This document shows, piece after piece, positions 1-8,603 of a stretch of DNA of 64,000 nt (position 1 is the first letter of the stretch; each line of letters opens with the position of its first letter). The position numbers and the translations under genes are program-made. The notes below the pieces were generated by a model. That model searched no databases. It was not told the DNA's origin and saw only the letters and a program-made list of their open reading frames with translations. The stretch comes from Lachnospiraceae bacterium KH1T2 (GTDB lineage: Bacteria > Bacillota > Clostridia > Lachnospirales > Lachnospiraceae), in NCBI GenBank assembly GCA_900114405.1, contig FOSY01000005.1, positions 62,001 to 126,000 of the forward strand, given 5' to 3'.

Positions 1-1429
1 GCATTCCAAGCTCAAATGCGATTGCATTGGCTGTCATGGTTTTACCGGTTCCAGGGCCGCCTGTCATGAGAGCACATACACTTCTTCCATAAGGATAAAG
101 AGAGCTTAAGTTCCACTTATCAATGAGCTTTCTTATCCCCCTTGCTCCCATCATCACTTCTCCTATCTCTTCTTTAAGCTCAGGCTTTAATTTGACATCA
201 TCAAGTTTAACGATAGGAAATATAACTCTTCCAACTGAATTCGCGCCTTTTCTCAAAGCAATCGAGCTGCATATATCAGCAATCTTTTCCGTGTCTTTAA
301 GCCCGAGTTTCTTATACTCTTTCATTGCCTTGGAAACTTCGCTCGCGCTCAGTGCATATCTTGCTACAAAGTCCTCAGTATTTAGCTCGATCTCATAGAG
401 CTTTGCCAGCCCTTCCCATATGGAAACTTTATTTTTATAAGAAAGTTTTTCAGGAAGTTTTATCATCAGACTTCTTTCTGAATTTTTTTCCGTAAAAACA
501 TTTTCTTCTGAATCAGTGCATATGATCTGCTTTACTCCAAGCCTCATAAGCGGAGCAAACACGATATTTTCAAGGTTTCTGCCTTCATTTCTTTCACCGG
601 GGAATATCTGTTCCGAGATATTCCAAAAGCAGACACCCAAATTTTTCAAAACTAATTCTTTCTTTATCGCATTGATATATTTTTTTCGATCAGATGATGC
701 TTCTCTTATAAAAGCATCCATATCTACAAGCAAAAAATCCTTTTGCAGATTTCCTGCAATATGCTTCGCCAGGAACTGCTTCCCTCCTGTGCCGCACAGC
801 TGTACCACATCTCCCGTATCTTTAAGCCATTCTGTTCCTTTTTCTGCTATATCCTCACTGACAAAAAGGTCATGCAATTTGCTTTTTCCGCATGAAAAGT
901 ACACGCTGCTCCCACTAAGCAGACTGTCGAGCTCGTCAACTCCGGAAATATATGCCATCAGCTGACTGCTCATGTTAACTGCCGCATACCGTATCTGATC
1001 ATCTTTTAAGTCAATATCAAAAACCATTGAAGCAAGTCTTGCATATTTAGCTATATCTGCTTCACTTACAAATTTTTCACCTTCCACAATTCCTGCGAGC
1101 TCAAGGCAATTTTTCAGCCCAAAATTTGCTTCGATATATGGCTCAAATTCCGGAATGATATATGCTGCTATAGCTATGTCAAGCAATGACTGAAGTGTTT
1201 CATATCTTTCGAAAATGTCAAGTATCCTTGAATATCTCTGCGCTTCGATGCTTCCTTCATTCGGAGCTTCCACTTCTTCTATCCATTGTCTTACTTCATC
1301 TTCTCTAAGTTCCTCAGCCTGCATTTTAAGCAGGCTGAAGTTCTTAAATCCCATATCATTTCCACGTTGTTTAAGTACCGCATCGCATCTAAGAAGTATC
1401 AATTTTGCAGTAGTTTCCAAAAAACTCAT
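1..1429 (-). CDS. CIS AAA+ ATPase, Afp15-like (partial, C-terminus beyond window)
   Basis: The start is the ATG at 1427-1429, behind an AAAGGGG ribosome binding site. The reading frame stays open to the left edge, so the C-terminus is missing. About 475 residues are visible. A mostly helical N-terminal part is followed by a degenerate P-loop-like stretch (GTGGKQFLA). A second ATPase domain then carries a canonical Walker A, GGPGTGKT, in its last visible residues. Two ATPase modules with a degenerate first one is the layout known for Afp15/Pvc15, which is needed for particle assembly in the cytoplasm. It is the last visible gene of the CIS operon, 17 bases after the preceding orphan gene. The function is inferred from family and context; Walker B lies outside the window. 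Confidence 0.85.
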   Translation of the reverse strand, partial: MSFLETTAKLILLRCDAVLKQRGNDMGFKNFSLLKMQAEELREDEVRQWIEEVEAPNEGSIEAQRYSRILDIFERYETLQSLLDIAIAAYIIPEFEPYIEANFGLKNCLELAGIVEGEKFVSEADIAKYARLASMVFDIDLKDDQIRYAAVNMSSQLMAYISGVDELDSLLSGSSVYFSCGKSKLHDLFVSEDIAEKGTEWLKDTGDVVQLCGTGGKQFLAKHIAGNLQKDFLLVDMDAFIREASSDRKKYINAIKKELVLKNLGVCFWNISEQIFPGERNEGRNLENIVFAPLMRLGVKQIICTDSEENVFTEKNSERSLMIKLPEKLSYKNKVSIWEGLAKLYEIELNTEDFVARYALSASEVSKAMKEYKKLGLKDTEKIADICSSIALRKGANSVGRVIFPIVKLDDVKLKPELKEEIGEVMMGARGIRKLIDKWNLSSLYPYGRSVCALMTGGPGTGKTMTANAIAFELGM

Positions 1430-1446
1430 CTTTGAACCCCTTTAGC

Positions 1447-4400
1447 TCACAGCTTTTTACTTATCGAATTCTTAAGCATTACTCTCCACTTACCCTCAAA
1501 TCCGACTTCTTTAAGCATATCATCCAGCTTTACTTTTTTAAGCTTCGCTTTTACAGTCGCATCATCCCCATCGATATCATTATAGTAAGTACTCATTAGC
1601 TTCTTTGCCATCTTAAGCTCATTACCGTCGATATCTGGTTTACGTACCATAGCATGTGTATCTATTGCAGAAAAGATCTTTGAAAGATCCGCAAGATAAT
1701 GCTTTGACTTGATACCTGTTTCCTCATTCAATATTTCGCTGAAACTGCTCATTTCCCAATATTTCTTGTCTCCAAGGGCATCTTTTACTACATCCCTCTG
1801 TATATTACCTCTGACTCTTTTATCTATTATCTGCTTTACCACACCCGTAACTTTACCGACAGCGCCAACCCCTCTCTTAATTATTCCAGACCAGCCTTGT
1901 ATCGATTTAAGGCACGGTATATCCTTTACCAGCTTACCTATAATATTATTACTATCAGAGCCGGTCACACTCTCTGTCATGCCTGCCAGTGTTGAGACTC
2001 CGCTAAATATATTTGCTGCTATATCACTTCTTTCCTTGTGAATGTTTCTTCTGGCATTCGATTTTGTCAAGGAAAGCATAAATTGAGCCTGCTTATTTTT
2101 CTTAAATTCTGTGTTTAAGTCATTATCACTTCTTATTGCATTTACTGCAGAATCCATCCCCTCTATCCTGCTCTTATCCAGATCGATTTTTGCTTTGCTT
2201 CTATAAATAGCAATACTCGTGCGGATAAGACTTAATAAATCTTTAGCAAGTCCGGAAAACTCCTCAGTATCATGCTTATACTTATCTGTTGTCGCATAAA
2301 GTCTATACTCTTCTACACATCCAGAAAGCAGCCCCAGCATTCCTTCAAAAATTTTGAGCACCAAAGATATCTGATCTCCTGCGCCATTTGCATTCTTGTC
2401 TATGAATTTGCCTTTTAATTCATTATTGTTTGCAAGCTTTTCATTCAGAGCTGCTCTCTTTTTTCTCATCTCCATGAATTTGACTACATCTTTATAAATC
2501 AGATATAAGCCTTTCAACTTAGCACCACTGCTTAATGAATTACCTTTTCCGGTTATAATGTCTGCATAATCTTTATCTCTTGTTTTAGCTGAAAGAGCTG
2601 TAGCACCAACTACTGCTCCCAGTACCAATCCGCCTTTAGCCTTGGTAAATCCATCTGTATCATTTAATAAAGACGAAACGTCCGAGCCAAACTTTGCCCA
2701 ATTATTGACCTTTTCCATTCTTAAACTCTTTGCATCGTCTTTTCCATAGGCTGTCTTGCTTATAGAGAAGCCAAGATCTGTCGCCGCCGAGCCCAAACCG
2801 GTAAGTGTATTTATGTGTTTAAATAAATCTCCGCTGTAAAACAAAGATTTCATTTTATTAGCAGAAAAAAGGAACGAGCCGCCTTTCATATTTGCATATT
2901 CATCTTTTCTAACGCTGCTTACATCCCCCCTACCATCTTTCCTTTTTTCATTCAGTTCATCCCAAAGTGTCATCCTGAGCATCTCACCCTTAAGATTACC
3001 CAAAAATTTCAAGCGTAATAAAGCATCACCCTTGATATAATTTTCAACCATTGATTTGGCAAAGTCCCAGGCATTCGTATTATTGCCCAGTGCCAAAAGA
3101 TACTTCGTAACTTTTACCTTTTCTTCAGCATTCAATGCCGTTATACTGTCATTATTTATCTGTGCTGTTCCCGCTGCTCCCGGAGCCTCAAAACTATCAT
3201 GCAGATATATTAAAGCAGTTTTTAAGGCATTGTCTGCACCACCTCGTGCAGTATCCATTTCACCTTTATACAATTCCATATTACCTTCATCGTAGGTCAT
3301 GTACTGCTGTATGGTTCTCGAATTAACATGCGCAAAAAAGTCAGAATTTCTTATAGCCGCACGTAATTCTTCCTTTTTCTTTATATCCTTATCTTTTGCT
3401 TCTGCATTTTCATCATTTGCTGTAGTTGATATAAATTGACCATTTATGTAATACCCTGAATTTCCAGACTTTGACATATAGCTTTTTGCTGTCTCAGCAG
3501 AGTACAAGTGTGCATTATTTGCCGCTTTATCATCTGCAACAGCATTTATCTTATCAACTTCTGCGCCGCCGCCCGCAGCTTCTACAAGGTCCTCTTTATC
3601 CTCATCAGAAGAAAGTTTGTCATGACTGCTTACTTTGTCGTTTTTATACTGCCTGCTTGCTGTATATTTTGAAAGAGCATTATTCGCTGTATTAACCTTA
3701 AAACGTTTTAGGCTGCCGCCTTCTCCACGGCCTTTCACTGTTATTTTCTTATGATACTTATAGTCATATCCCTGCTCTTCTTCTACATTATTCATCTCCA
3801 CCGCCGGATTACCGCCGTCGGCCTCTTTTTTTAATCGTGCAGTTTTTAGAGCCTGTCGTACTCTTTCGTCTTGAACTCTTGGATTATTTGCAGCTGCCCT
3901 TTCATTTATAAGCGCTTTTATGATATTTTCATCTACCGAAATATTATCAACAAATTCTTTTATCTTTTTCTCACCGATATTATTGAGTTCCGCCTCATTT
4001 CCCCTGCACAATATATAATAAGTCGTTGCAAGATTGTCATAGTTATTATAGTGCTTCATAAATGTGGAGCTGTAATAACCTTTTCTCTTTTCATTCCACT
4101 GAGCAGCTTTTGAAACTATGGTATTGATCTTTGCCTGCGCATAAACATCATCATTGCTATACCTATCCATATCTATCTCATTTATGACGTCTTTTATCTT
4201 GCTTATATAAGAGTCCATCTTTGCAGACTGAGCCCCTGCAGAAGTTGCGGACGCACTGTTTTCGGCTCTCATTTTTGCCTGTACATTTCCTCTGGCATTG
4301 CTTATACCGGCATCTCTCGCATTGCCGCCATTATACATATTGTCCGCAGCTTCTCCTTCATTTGCCATGAACGAGCTGATGTCTGCATCATAAACATGCT

Positions 4401-4452
4401 CTTTACTATCCAGCTTCTCATATGAATTACTAAATGTATTATCTCTCGGCAT
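1447..4452 (-). CDS. Large orphan protein of the CIS operon, candidate cargo/effector
   Basis: 1001 residues with no family I recognise. The N-terminal ~400 residues are polar and low-complexity (Asn, Ala, Lys, Asp rich), with no signal peptide. The middle and C-terminal parts are predicted helical, with short hydrophobic stretches (GLVLGAVVGATALSA near residue 600; LVLKIFEGMLGLLSG near 690; a Gly/Val/Ile stretch near 870). It lies between the DUF4255 cap gene plus an acidic chaperone-like gene upstream and the AAA+ ATPase downstream. A long variable orphan at the end of a CIS operon next to the ATPase is where cargo proteins are often found. A tape-measure role is the main alternative. The start has a clean AAGGAG site 7 bases upstream. 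Confidence 0.6.
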   Translation of the reverse strand: MPRDNTFSNSYEKLDSKEHVYDADISSFMANEGEAADNMYNGGNARDAGISNARGNVQAKMRAENSASATSAGAQSAKMDSYISKIKDVINEIDMDRYSNDDVYAQAKINTIVSKAAQWNEKRKGYYSSTFMKHYNNYDNLATTYYILCRGNEAELNNIGEKKIKEFVDNISVDENIIKALINERAAANNPRVQDERVRQALKTARLKKEADGGNPAVEMNNVEEEQGYDYKYHKKITVKGRGEGGSLKRFKVNTANNALSKYTASRQYKNDKVSSHDKLSSDEDKEDLVEAAGGGAEVDKINAVADDKAANNAHLYSAETAKSYMSKSGNSGYYINGQFISTTANDENAEAKDKDIKKKEELRAAIRNSDFFAHVNSRTIQQYMTYDEGNMELYKGEMDTARGGADNALKTALIYLHDSFEAPGAAGTAQINNDSITALNAEEKVKVTKYLLALGNNTNAWDFAKSMVENYIKGDALLRLKFLGNLKGEMLRMTLWDELNEKRKDGRGDVSSVRKDEYANMKGGSFLFSANKMKSLFYSGDLFKHINTLTGLGSAATDLGFSISKTAYGKDDAKSLRMEKVNNWAKFGSDVSSLLNDTDGFTKAKGGLVLGAVVGATALSAKTRDKDYADIITGKGNSLSSGAKLKGLYLIYKDVVKFMEMRKKRAALNEKLANNNELKGKFIDKNANGAGDQISLVLKIFEGMLGLLSGCVEEYRLYATTDKYKHDTEEFSGLAKDLLSLIRTSIAIYRSKAKIDLDKSRIEGMDSAVNAIRSDNDLNTEFKKNKQAQFMLSLTKSNARRNIHKERSDIAANIFSGVSTLAGMTESVTGSDSNNIIGKLVKDIPCLKSIQGWSGIIKRGVGAVGKVTGVVKQIIDKRVRGNIQRDVVKDALGDKKYWEMSSFSEILNEETGIKSKHYLADLSKIFSAIDTHAMVRKPDIDGNELKMAKKLMSTYYNDIDGDDATVKAKLKKVKLDDMLKEVGFEGKWRVMLKNSISKKL

Positions 4453-4469
4453 ACCGCAACTCCTTACTT

Positions 4470-5090
4470 TCAGCTGTCCAGATACATATGAAGTTCAGCT
4501 GATGCCTGCCTTATAGACTCTCTCTGCTCTTCAGTCAGCCTAAATCTTTCATCCTCATTTTCTTCCTCAGCACCATTGATTGTTTTTTCAAGAAATCCCA
4601 TATAGTCATCAAGAGAAATCTCCTCTTGTGCATTTATCAGGAAAAAGAAGTAGTCTACGAAAAGATCCAGCTCTTCATATAGACTTCCAAGGAAATACTT
4701 CACATTAAAAAGCTCCTCTTCAAGCATATCTATATTGCAGGGCAGTCTATATGTTAAATACACCTGTCCAAATGGTTCATATAGTCCAAACATCCCCAAA
4801 GCCTTGAACTTTTCCCTCGCAATAGCATTGTTAAGCTCAGAGATTCCTCTCTTTAATTTATCAAAATTTTCCTCAGGAACATTGTCAGTTATCGTCACAT
4901 GAAAATGCATCACCGGATAAGGTGCTTCATCGTATAGACCATTTTCGAAAAGCGCTTCCACTATCGCACATCCTTCAAACAGACCAAGATCGTCCACGAC
5001 GATACGATATGCATCCTCTTCATACTGTCCATCCCCGAAGATCTGCTCCATAATTTCATTGACCTTACTCTTAAATTCATCTATATTCAT
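4470..5090 (-). CDS. Acidic chaperone-like protein of the CIS operon
   Basis: 206 residues, strongly acidic, without signal peptide or membrane segments. The central part (roughly residues 55-150) reads as alternating beta strands and helices of the kind seen in YbjN/type III secretion chaperone-like folds, for example VMHFHVTITD, then GQVYLTYRLPC, then a helix ending in LDLFVDYFFF. The C-terminal 40 residues are Glu-rich helix. The ATG overlaps the end of the DUF4255 gene by 4 bases, and the 1001-residue orphan begins 17 bases downstream, so the two are probably translationally coupled. I infer a dedicated chaperone or adaptor for that neighbour. The family assignment is by eye only. Confidence 0.5.
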   Translation of the reverse strand: MNIDEFKSKVNEIMEQIFGDGQYEEDAYRIVVDDLGLFEGCAIVEALFENGLYDEAPYPVMHFHVTITDNVPEENFDKLKRGISELNNAIAREKFKALGMFGLYEPFGQVYLTYRLPCNIDMLEEELFNVKYFLGSLYEELDLFVDYFFFLINAQEEISLDDYMGFLEKTINGAEEENEDERFRLTEEQRESIRQASAELHMYLDS

Positions 5091-5674
5091 CTCGTTACTC
5101 TCCTTGTTGAATAACCAATATTGAAATTTGCATCTGTAATACGGGAAACTTCTCGCTTTCTTGCAGAGTCGATGACTATCGGAACTACCCGATAGAAAAG
5201 CGAGAGCTTATAGCCTGTATTCGGAAAAGACCATACTCTGAATCTTTCATCAAGTTCCGGTCTCAGCAGTTCTACCTTGATATCTACACTGCTTGGGCTT
5301 TCTGCATCGAAGTCATCTGCCTTTATTACAGGATAGTCATTGAAGTGCTGTATCACCGCGCCCAATATCTTTTCTTCTTCAAAGCCTTTATATCTTAAAT
5401 CTCCTGACGTATATGCAGTTATCATATATGACAAAGAAAGATAGATTGGCTCATATCCAAGTGTCTTAGAATCTATGTGAACCATTCCATTTGCCTTGAT
5501 ATCTGAAGCTCTTGAAACATCATATAAGAAAACACCAAGTCTTAGATCTCCATGATCATCCGGACTGCACAGACCTATCGTCTCCGGTGAATTTATCACA
5601 CCGGGTACTAGCGCTTTCCTTAATTCTTCTATAAGATATCTGCTCATGTCCGCTATCGCTGAATAACCCGCCAT
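5087..5674 (-). CDS. DUF4255 tail cap/terminator protein, Afp16/Pvc16-like
   Basis: 195 residues matching the Pvc16/Afp16 N-domain family (DUF4255). It opens with a helix containing YLIEELRKAL, and then has the typical strands LRLGVFLYDVS, YLSLSYMITAYT and YKLSLFYRVVPIVID. Proteins of this family cap the distal end of the tube and sheath and set assembly length. It sits between the gpI-like baseplate gene (9 bases upstream) and the chaperone-like gene (4-base overlap). The start ATG at 5672-5674 is preceded by a GGAGG-type site. Confidence 0.85.
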   Translation of the reverse strand: MAGYSAIADMSRYLIEELRKALVPGVINSPETIGLCSPDDHGDLRLGVFLYDVSRASDIKANGMVHIDSKTLGYEPIYLSLSYMITAYTSGDLRYKGFEEEKILGAVIQHFNDYPVIKADDFDAESPSSVDIKVELLRPELDERFRVWSFPNTGYKLSLFYRVVPIVIDSARKREVSRITDANFNIGYSTRRVTR

Positions 5675-5683
5675 ATTTCCTCC

Positions 5684-6715
5684 CTAACTCATTATCAAGC
5701 CATCACCAAGGCGCATCTTTTTATCTATTATTCCTTCATTTCTATCCATTATCTTCGCATTACCTGACAAGAAACTGTAGGAATCCATCACTTCTCCTGC
5801 TCCAATATATATGATGGATATCTGTACCATCGCAGGCTTAAACTGATTCAGCAGCGATGCCAAAGCCCTGTCTATTACAAAGTCTTTCTCTCCATATATC
5901 AGGATAGTCACACAATTATCGTCCTTACCAAAGAGCTCTTCGAGCATCTCTCTATTTTTTTCTAAATATTGTCCATCCCAAAAGACTCTTTCGATTATCT
6001 TGCACTCATAACCGGTGAGCAGTCGCACTATCCTCTTAAAAGCCTCCGCTGTACCCTTTATACTATTTAGTTCATAGGCTTCACGTAAAAGTTTTCTGTA
6101 GACTTCTATCGGCACTGATGCCTCCAGCCTTATCCCAAGCCACTGCGCATAGTATGAAAGGAATTCTTCCGGAGCTTTCTCTATATCAAGGATTTCATCT
6201 ATATTATCGATCTTCTCGTCAAAATCATTGTAAATACTTGAAAAGACAGAAAGGTATCTATGGAAAGTACTCCCTCTTTTCCTGTATATCTCAGGAAATG
6301 TATTAAGAAAGTTATCGCCGGGATTCATCACTTTGATATTGCTGATGCTTACGACGCCTTCTCCTCTGACTTCTATCATCAGATACAGGTATCTTCCCGC
6401 ATTTTCAAAAAGAAGTATGTCTTCATGATTTGCCCGTGGCTCAATCTTTCGAAAAAGTTCTTTCAGCTTCTCCTCATCAAGTTTTATATCCGATGATATC
6501 GCACGCATCAGGATCACATTTTCTTCTCCTCTGCTGCACTCATAGTGAAGCCGTCCCCACTGCATACCTTCCTCAGCACCGTCAAGCGGCTCTAAGTAGA
6601 CCAGCCTCTCACCATGATCTTCTGACGTAAGTCTGTCTCCATCGACCGTAAAGCCTGTCTTTTTGCTTTTATTCAGCTGATAATCCCTAAAGCTGTATGT
6701 CCTCATCAATGACAT
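5684..6715 (-). CDS. Baseplate/tail protein, P2 gpI-like
   Basis: 343 residues. The central region (about 130-260) has the tail protein I signature: FHRYLSVFSSIYNDFDEKI, then EEFLSYYAQWLGI, then a helix with KGTAEAFKRIVRLLTGY. This is the module that in eCIS and P2-like phages follows the J proteins and links the baseplate wedge to fibres. The N-terminal 120 residues are beta-rich and specific to CIS versions. The start at 6715 fits a GTGAGGT site 7 bases upstream. It begins 4 bases after the shorter J gene and is part of the continuous CIS operon. Confidence 0.8.
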   Translation of the reverse strand: MSLMRTYSFRDYQLNKSKKTGFTVDGDRLTSEDHGERLVYLEPLDGAEEGMQWGRLHYECSRGEENVILMRAISSDIKLDEEKLKELFRKIEPRANHEDILLFENAGRYLYLMIEVRGEGVVSISNIKVMNPGDNFLNTFPEIYRKRGSTFHRYLSVFSSIYNDFDEKIDNIDEILDIEKAPEEFLSYYAQWLGIRLEASVPIEVYRKLLREAYELNSIKGTAEAFKRIVRLLTGYECKIIERVFWDGQYLEKNREMLEELFGKDDNCVTILIYGEKDFVIDRALASLLNQFKPAMVQISIIYIGAGEVMDSYSFLSGNAKIMDRNEGIIDKKMRLGDGLIMS

Positions 6716-6719
6716 AAAA

Positions 6720-8597
6720 TTACCTCACAAGTTTAATTTCTATATCAGACGGATATATCATACAGTTATCATCTGCCTGTATGTCATTTCCCTGCATATG
6801 TACTCCCTCATAAGTTTCAGGGATCATATAAAAATCTTCGACTATTTCAATCTCATCAATTCTTCGAAGTACGTTATAAAGCTTCTTAAAAGAAATGTAT
6901 GCTCCAAAATTTTCTTTTTCTATTTCATTTTTAAGCTCTGACTTTATTTTTGACTTTATGGTCTCCTTGTTGCTCATGAATTTTTTCAGCTGTATCTCGC
7001 ATTTCAGCTGTAATCCCACATATATAGGATTTTTGATAAAAACTTTGGTCGTGAGCATGCGTGCTTTATCAATATCTTCGCACATCATTTTTTTATAAAG
7101 CTTACTAAGCTTAGGTCTTACTTTCTCCGAAACCGGCTTCACTGTAATATTCACTTCATTATTGCTGACTCTCCACGCATGAACCTTATCTATGAGAAGC
7201 CTTTTATCATCGCGTATAAGCTGCTCATAATCTTTTTCGTTTACCATTGTTCTGTGCTTTTTCAGATCCTCAGCAAATCTTTTCTGCAATTCATCTTTTG
7301 TTTCCCTGAATCTGCCGCCTTCTCCCCTCGCCGGGTTGTAAAAACCCTTCTCAAAGACATTGTCGGCTATGATATTTCCTTCAGGGCCATCATATAATGC
7401 CATTGCCGCGATCAGCAGCTCCCCTCCTACCGCTTCGCCTGGCACATCTACTACCAGCTCACTGTCTTCATTTTCAAGATGAAATGAAAATTCTTTCATA
7501 TCCCTACTGAATCTATATTCGAGATTTCCATCTTCATCTTTATATTCCACCACAAATTCAAGACTTTCCGGAACTATATGTCTAAAAGGTGTAAGTTCAA
7601 AATGTTCTTCATCAAAACCATGTACAAATCCAACTCTGCGATATCTCATCACGTCATCACAGGCATTTACCACATATTTCCCGAAGTCTACATGATGTTC
7701 AAATTCCTCTGCTCGTTTGTCACCCTCTGTTATCACAGCTTTAGTATCCCTCTGTACAAGCCTGATCAAAAAAGCCTCTATCTTGCTTATCTTTGGTACT
7801 TTGTCATACCTCGAATCATTTAATGTAAATTTGATCGCATAGCCACGCTTATTATTAAATTCCAGCTCAGCTGCACCTTTAGGAATTTCAAGGTCAATAT
7901 ACCCTTTCGATAAAAAGCCACCTGTACCATCGTTCATATCAACCTTTACATAGCCCGTTTCTGTATAAATTTCCGCTTCTATATCAGCAAATATACTGCC
8001 AATTATCTTTCCGCTGTTTCGTCTCTTATCGTAGTCAGCAGGTTCTGCATAGAGCTTAAGCCTTCTTCCCTCCTTCGGCATTGCATTAGTTAAGATAATG
8101 AAGGAAGTGCCATTTTTTGCCTCTTTTCCAAAGGGATATATTCCCTGATTTATCTTGTAAGAAACGAGCAGATCTGTATAGTCCTTATTACTTTCACCAG
8201 ATTCACTTACTGCAGAGATTATCTGGCCATACGTATAGTCTGTATCCTCAGGTATCTCAAAAACTCTCTCACCCGTTATAAATTTAGTCCCTTTTGCAAA
8301 ATGCGCTGTTTTCCCAGCCATTTTTGCATCAAAAGATGTCACATAAATCTCTGATTCCCGCTGCCTTTTAGGTGAAAAGCCTGCCAATGCAAGCAAAGCA
8401 AGGTCTGCTTTTTCAGATATCGTATCCATCTTTTCCATCTGAAGTGCCTGAAAAGCCGTGAGATTTTCAAGCACAGTCACAGCAGGGTCAGACATATTGA
8501 AATTCGTCCAACTCTTTGAATAAAGCGGTATAAGATGCAGAGCTTCTTCAAATAACTCATCGTAATCTTTTCTTGAAATCTGAGGATAATTAAGCAT
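6720..8597 (-). CDS. Baseplate J-like protein (Afp12-like)
   Basis: 625 residues. The N-terminus has the conserved opening of CIS baseplate J proteins: KDYDELFEEALHLIP followed by WTNFNMSDPAVTVLENL and then QALQMEKM. The C-terminal third carries the other J hallmark, a helix with ELQKRFAEDLKKHRTMV and ERDYEQLI-like residues followed by beta strands. It is the smaller of two tandem J paralogues and corresponds to the Afp12 position; both build the wedge of the baseplate. It starts 6 bases after the larger J gene ends. Confidence 0.85.
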   Translation of the reverse strand: MLNYPQISRKDYDELFEEALHLIPLYSKSWTNFNMSDPAVTVLENLTAFQALQMEKMDTISEKADLALLALAGFSPKRQRESEIYVTSFDAKMAGKTAHFAKGTKFITGERVFEIPEDTDYTYGQIISAVSESGESNKDYTDLLVSYKINQGIYPFGKEAKNGTSFIILTNAMPKEGRRLKLYAEPADYDKRRNSGKIIGSIFADIEAEIYTETGYVKVDMNDGTGGFLSKGYIDLEIPKGAAELEFNNKRGYAIKFTLNDSRYDKVPKISKIEAFLIRLVQRDTKAVITEGDKRAEEFEHHVDFGKYVVNACDDVMRYRRVGFVHGFDEEHFELTPFRHIVPESLEFVVEYKDEDGNLEYRFSRDMKEFSFHLENEDSELVVDVPGEAVGGELLIAAMALYDGPEGNIIADNVFEKGFYNPARGEGGRFRETKDELQKRFAEDLKKHRTMVNEKDYEQLIRDDKRLLIDKVHAWRVSNNEVNITVKPVSEKVRPKLSKLYKKMMCEDIDKARMLTTKVFIKNPIYVGLQLKCEIQLKKFMSNKETIKSKIKSELKNEIEKENFGAYISFKKLYNVLRRIDEIEIVEDFYMIPETYEGVHMQGNDIQADDNCMIYPSDIEIKLVR

Positions 8598-8603
8598 AGT
8601 ATT

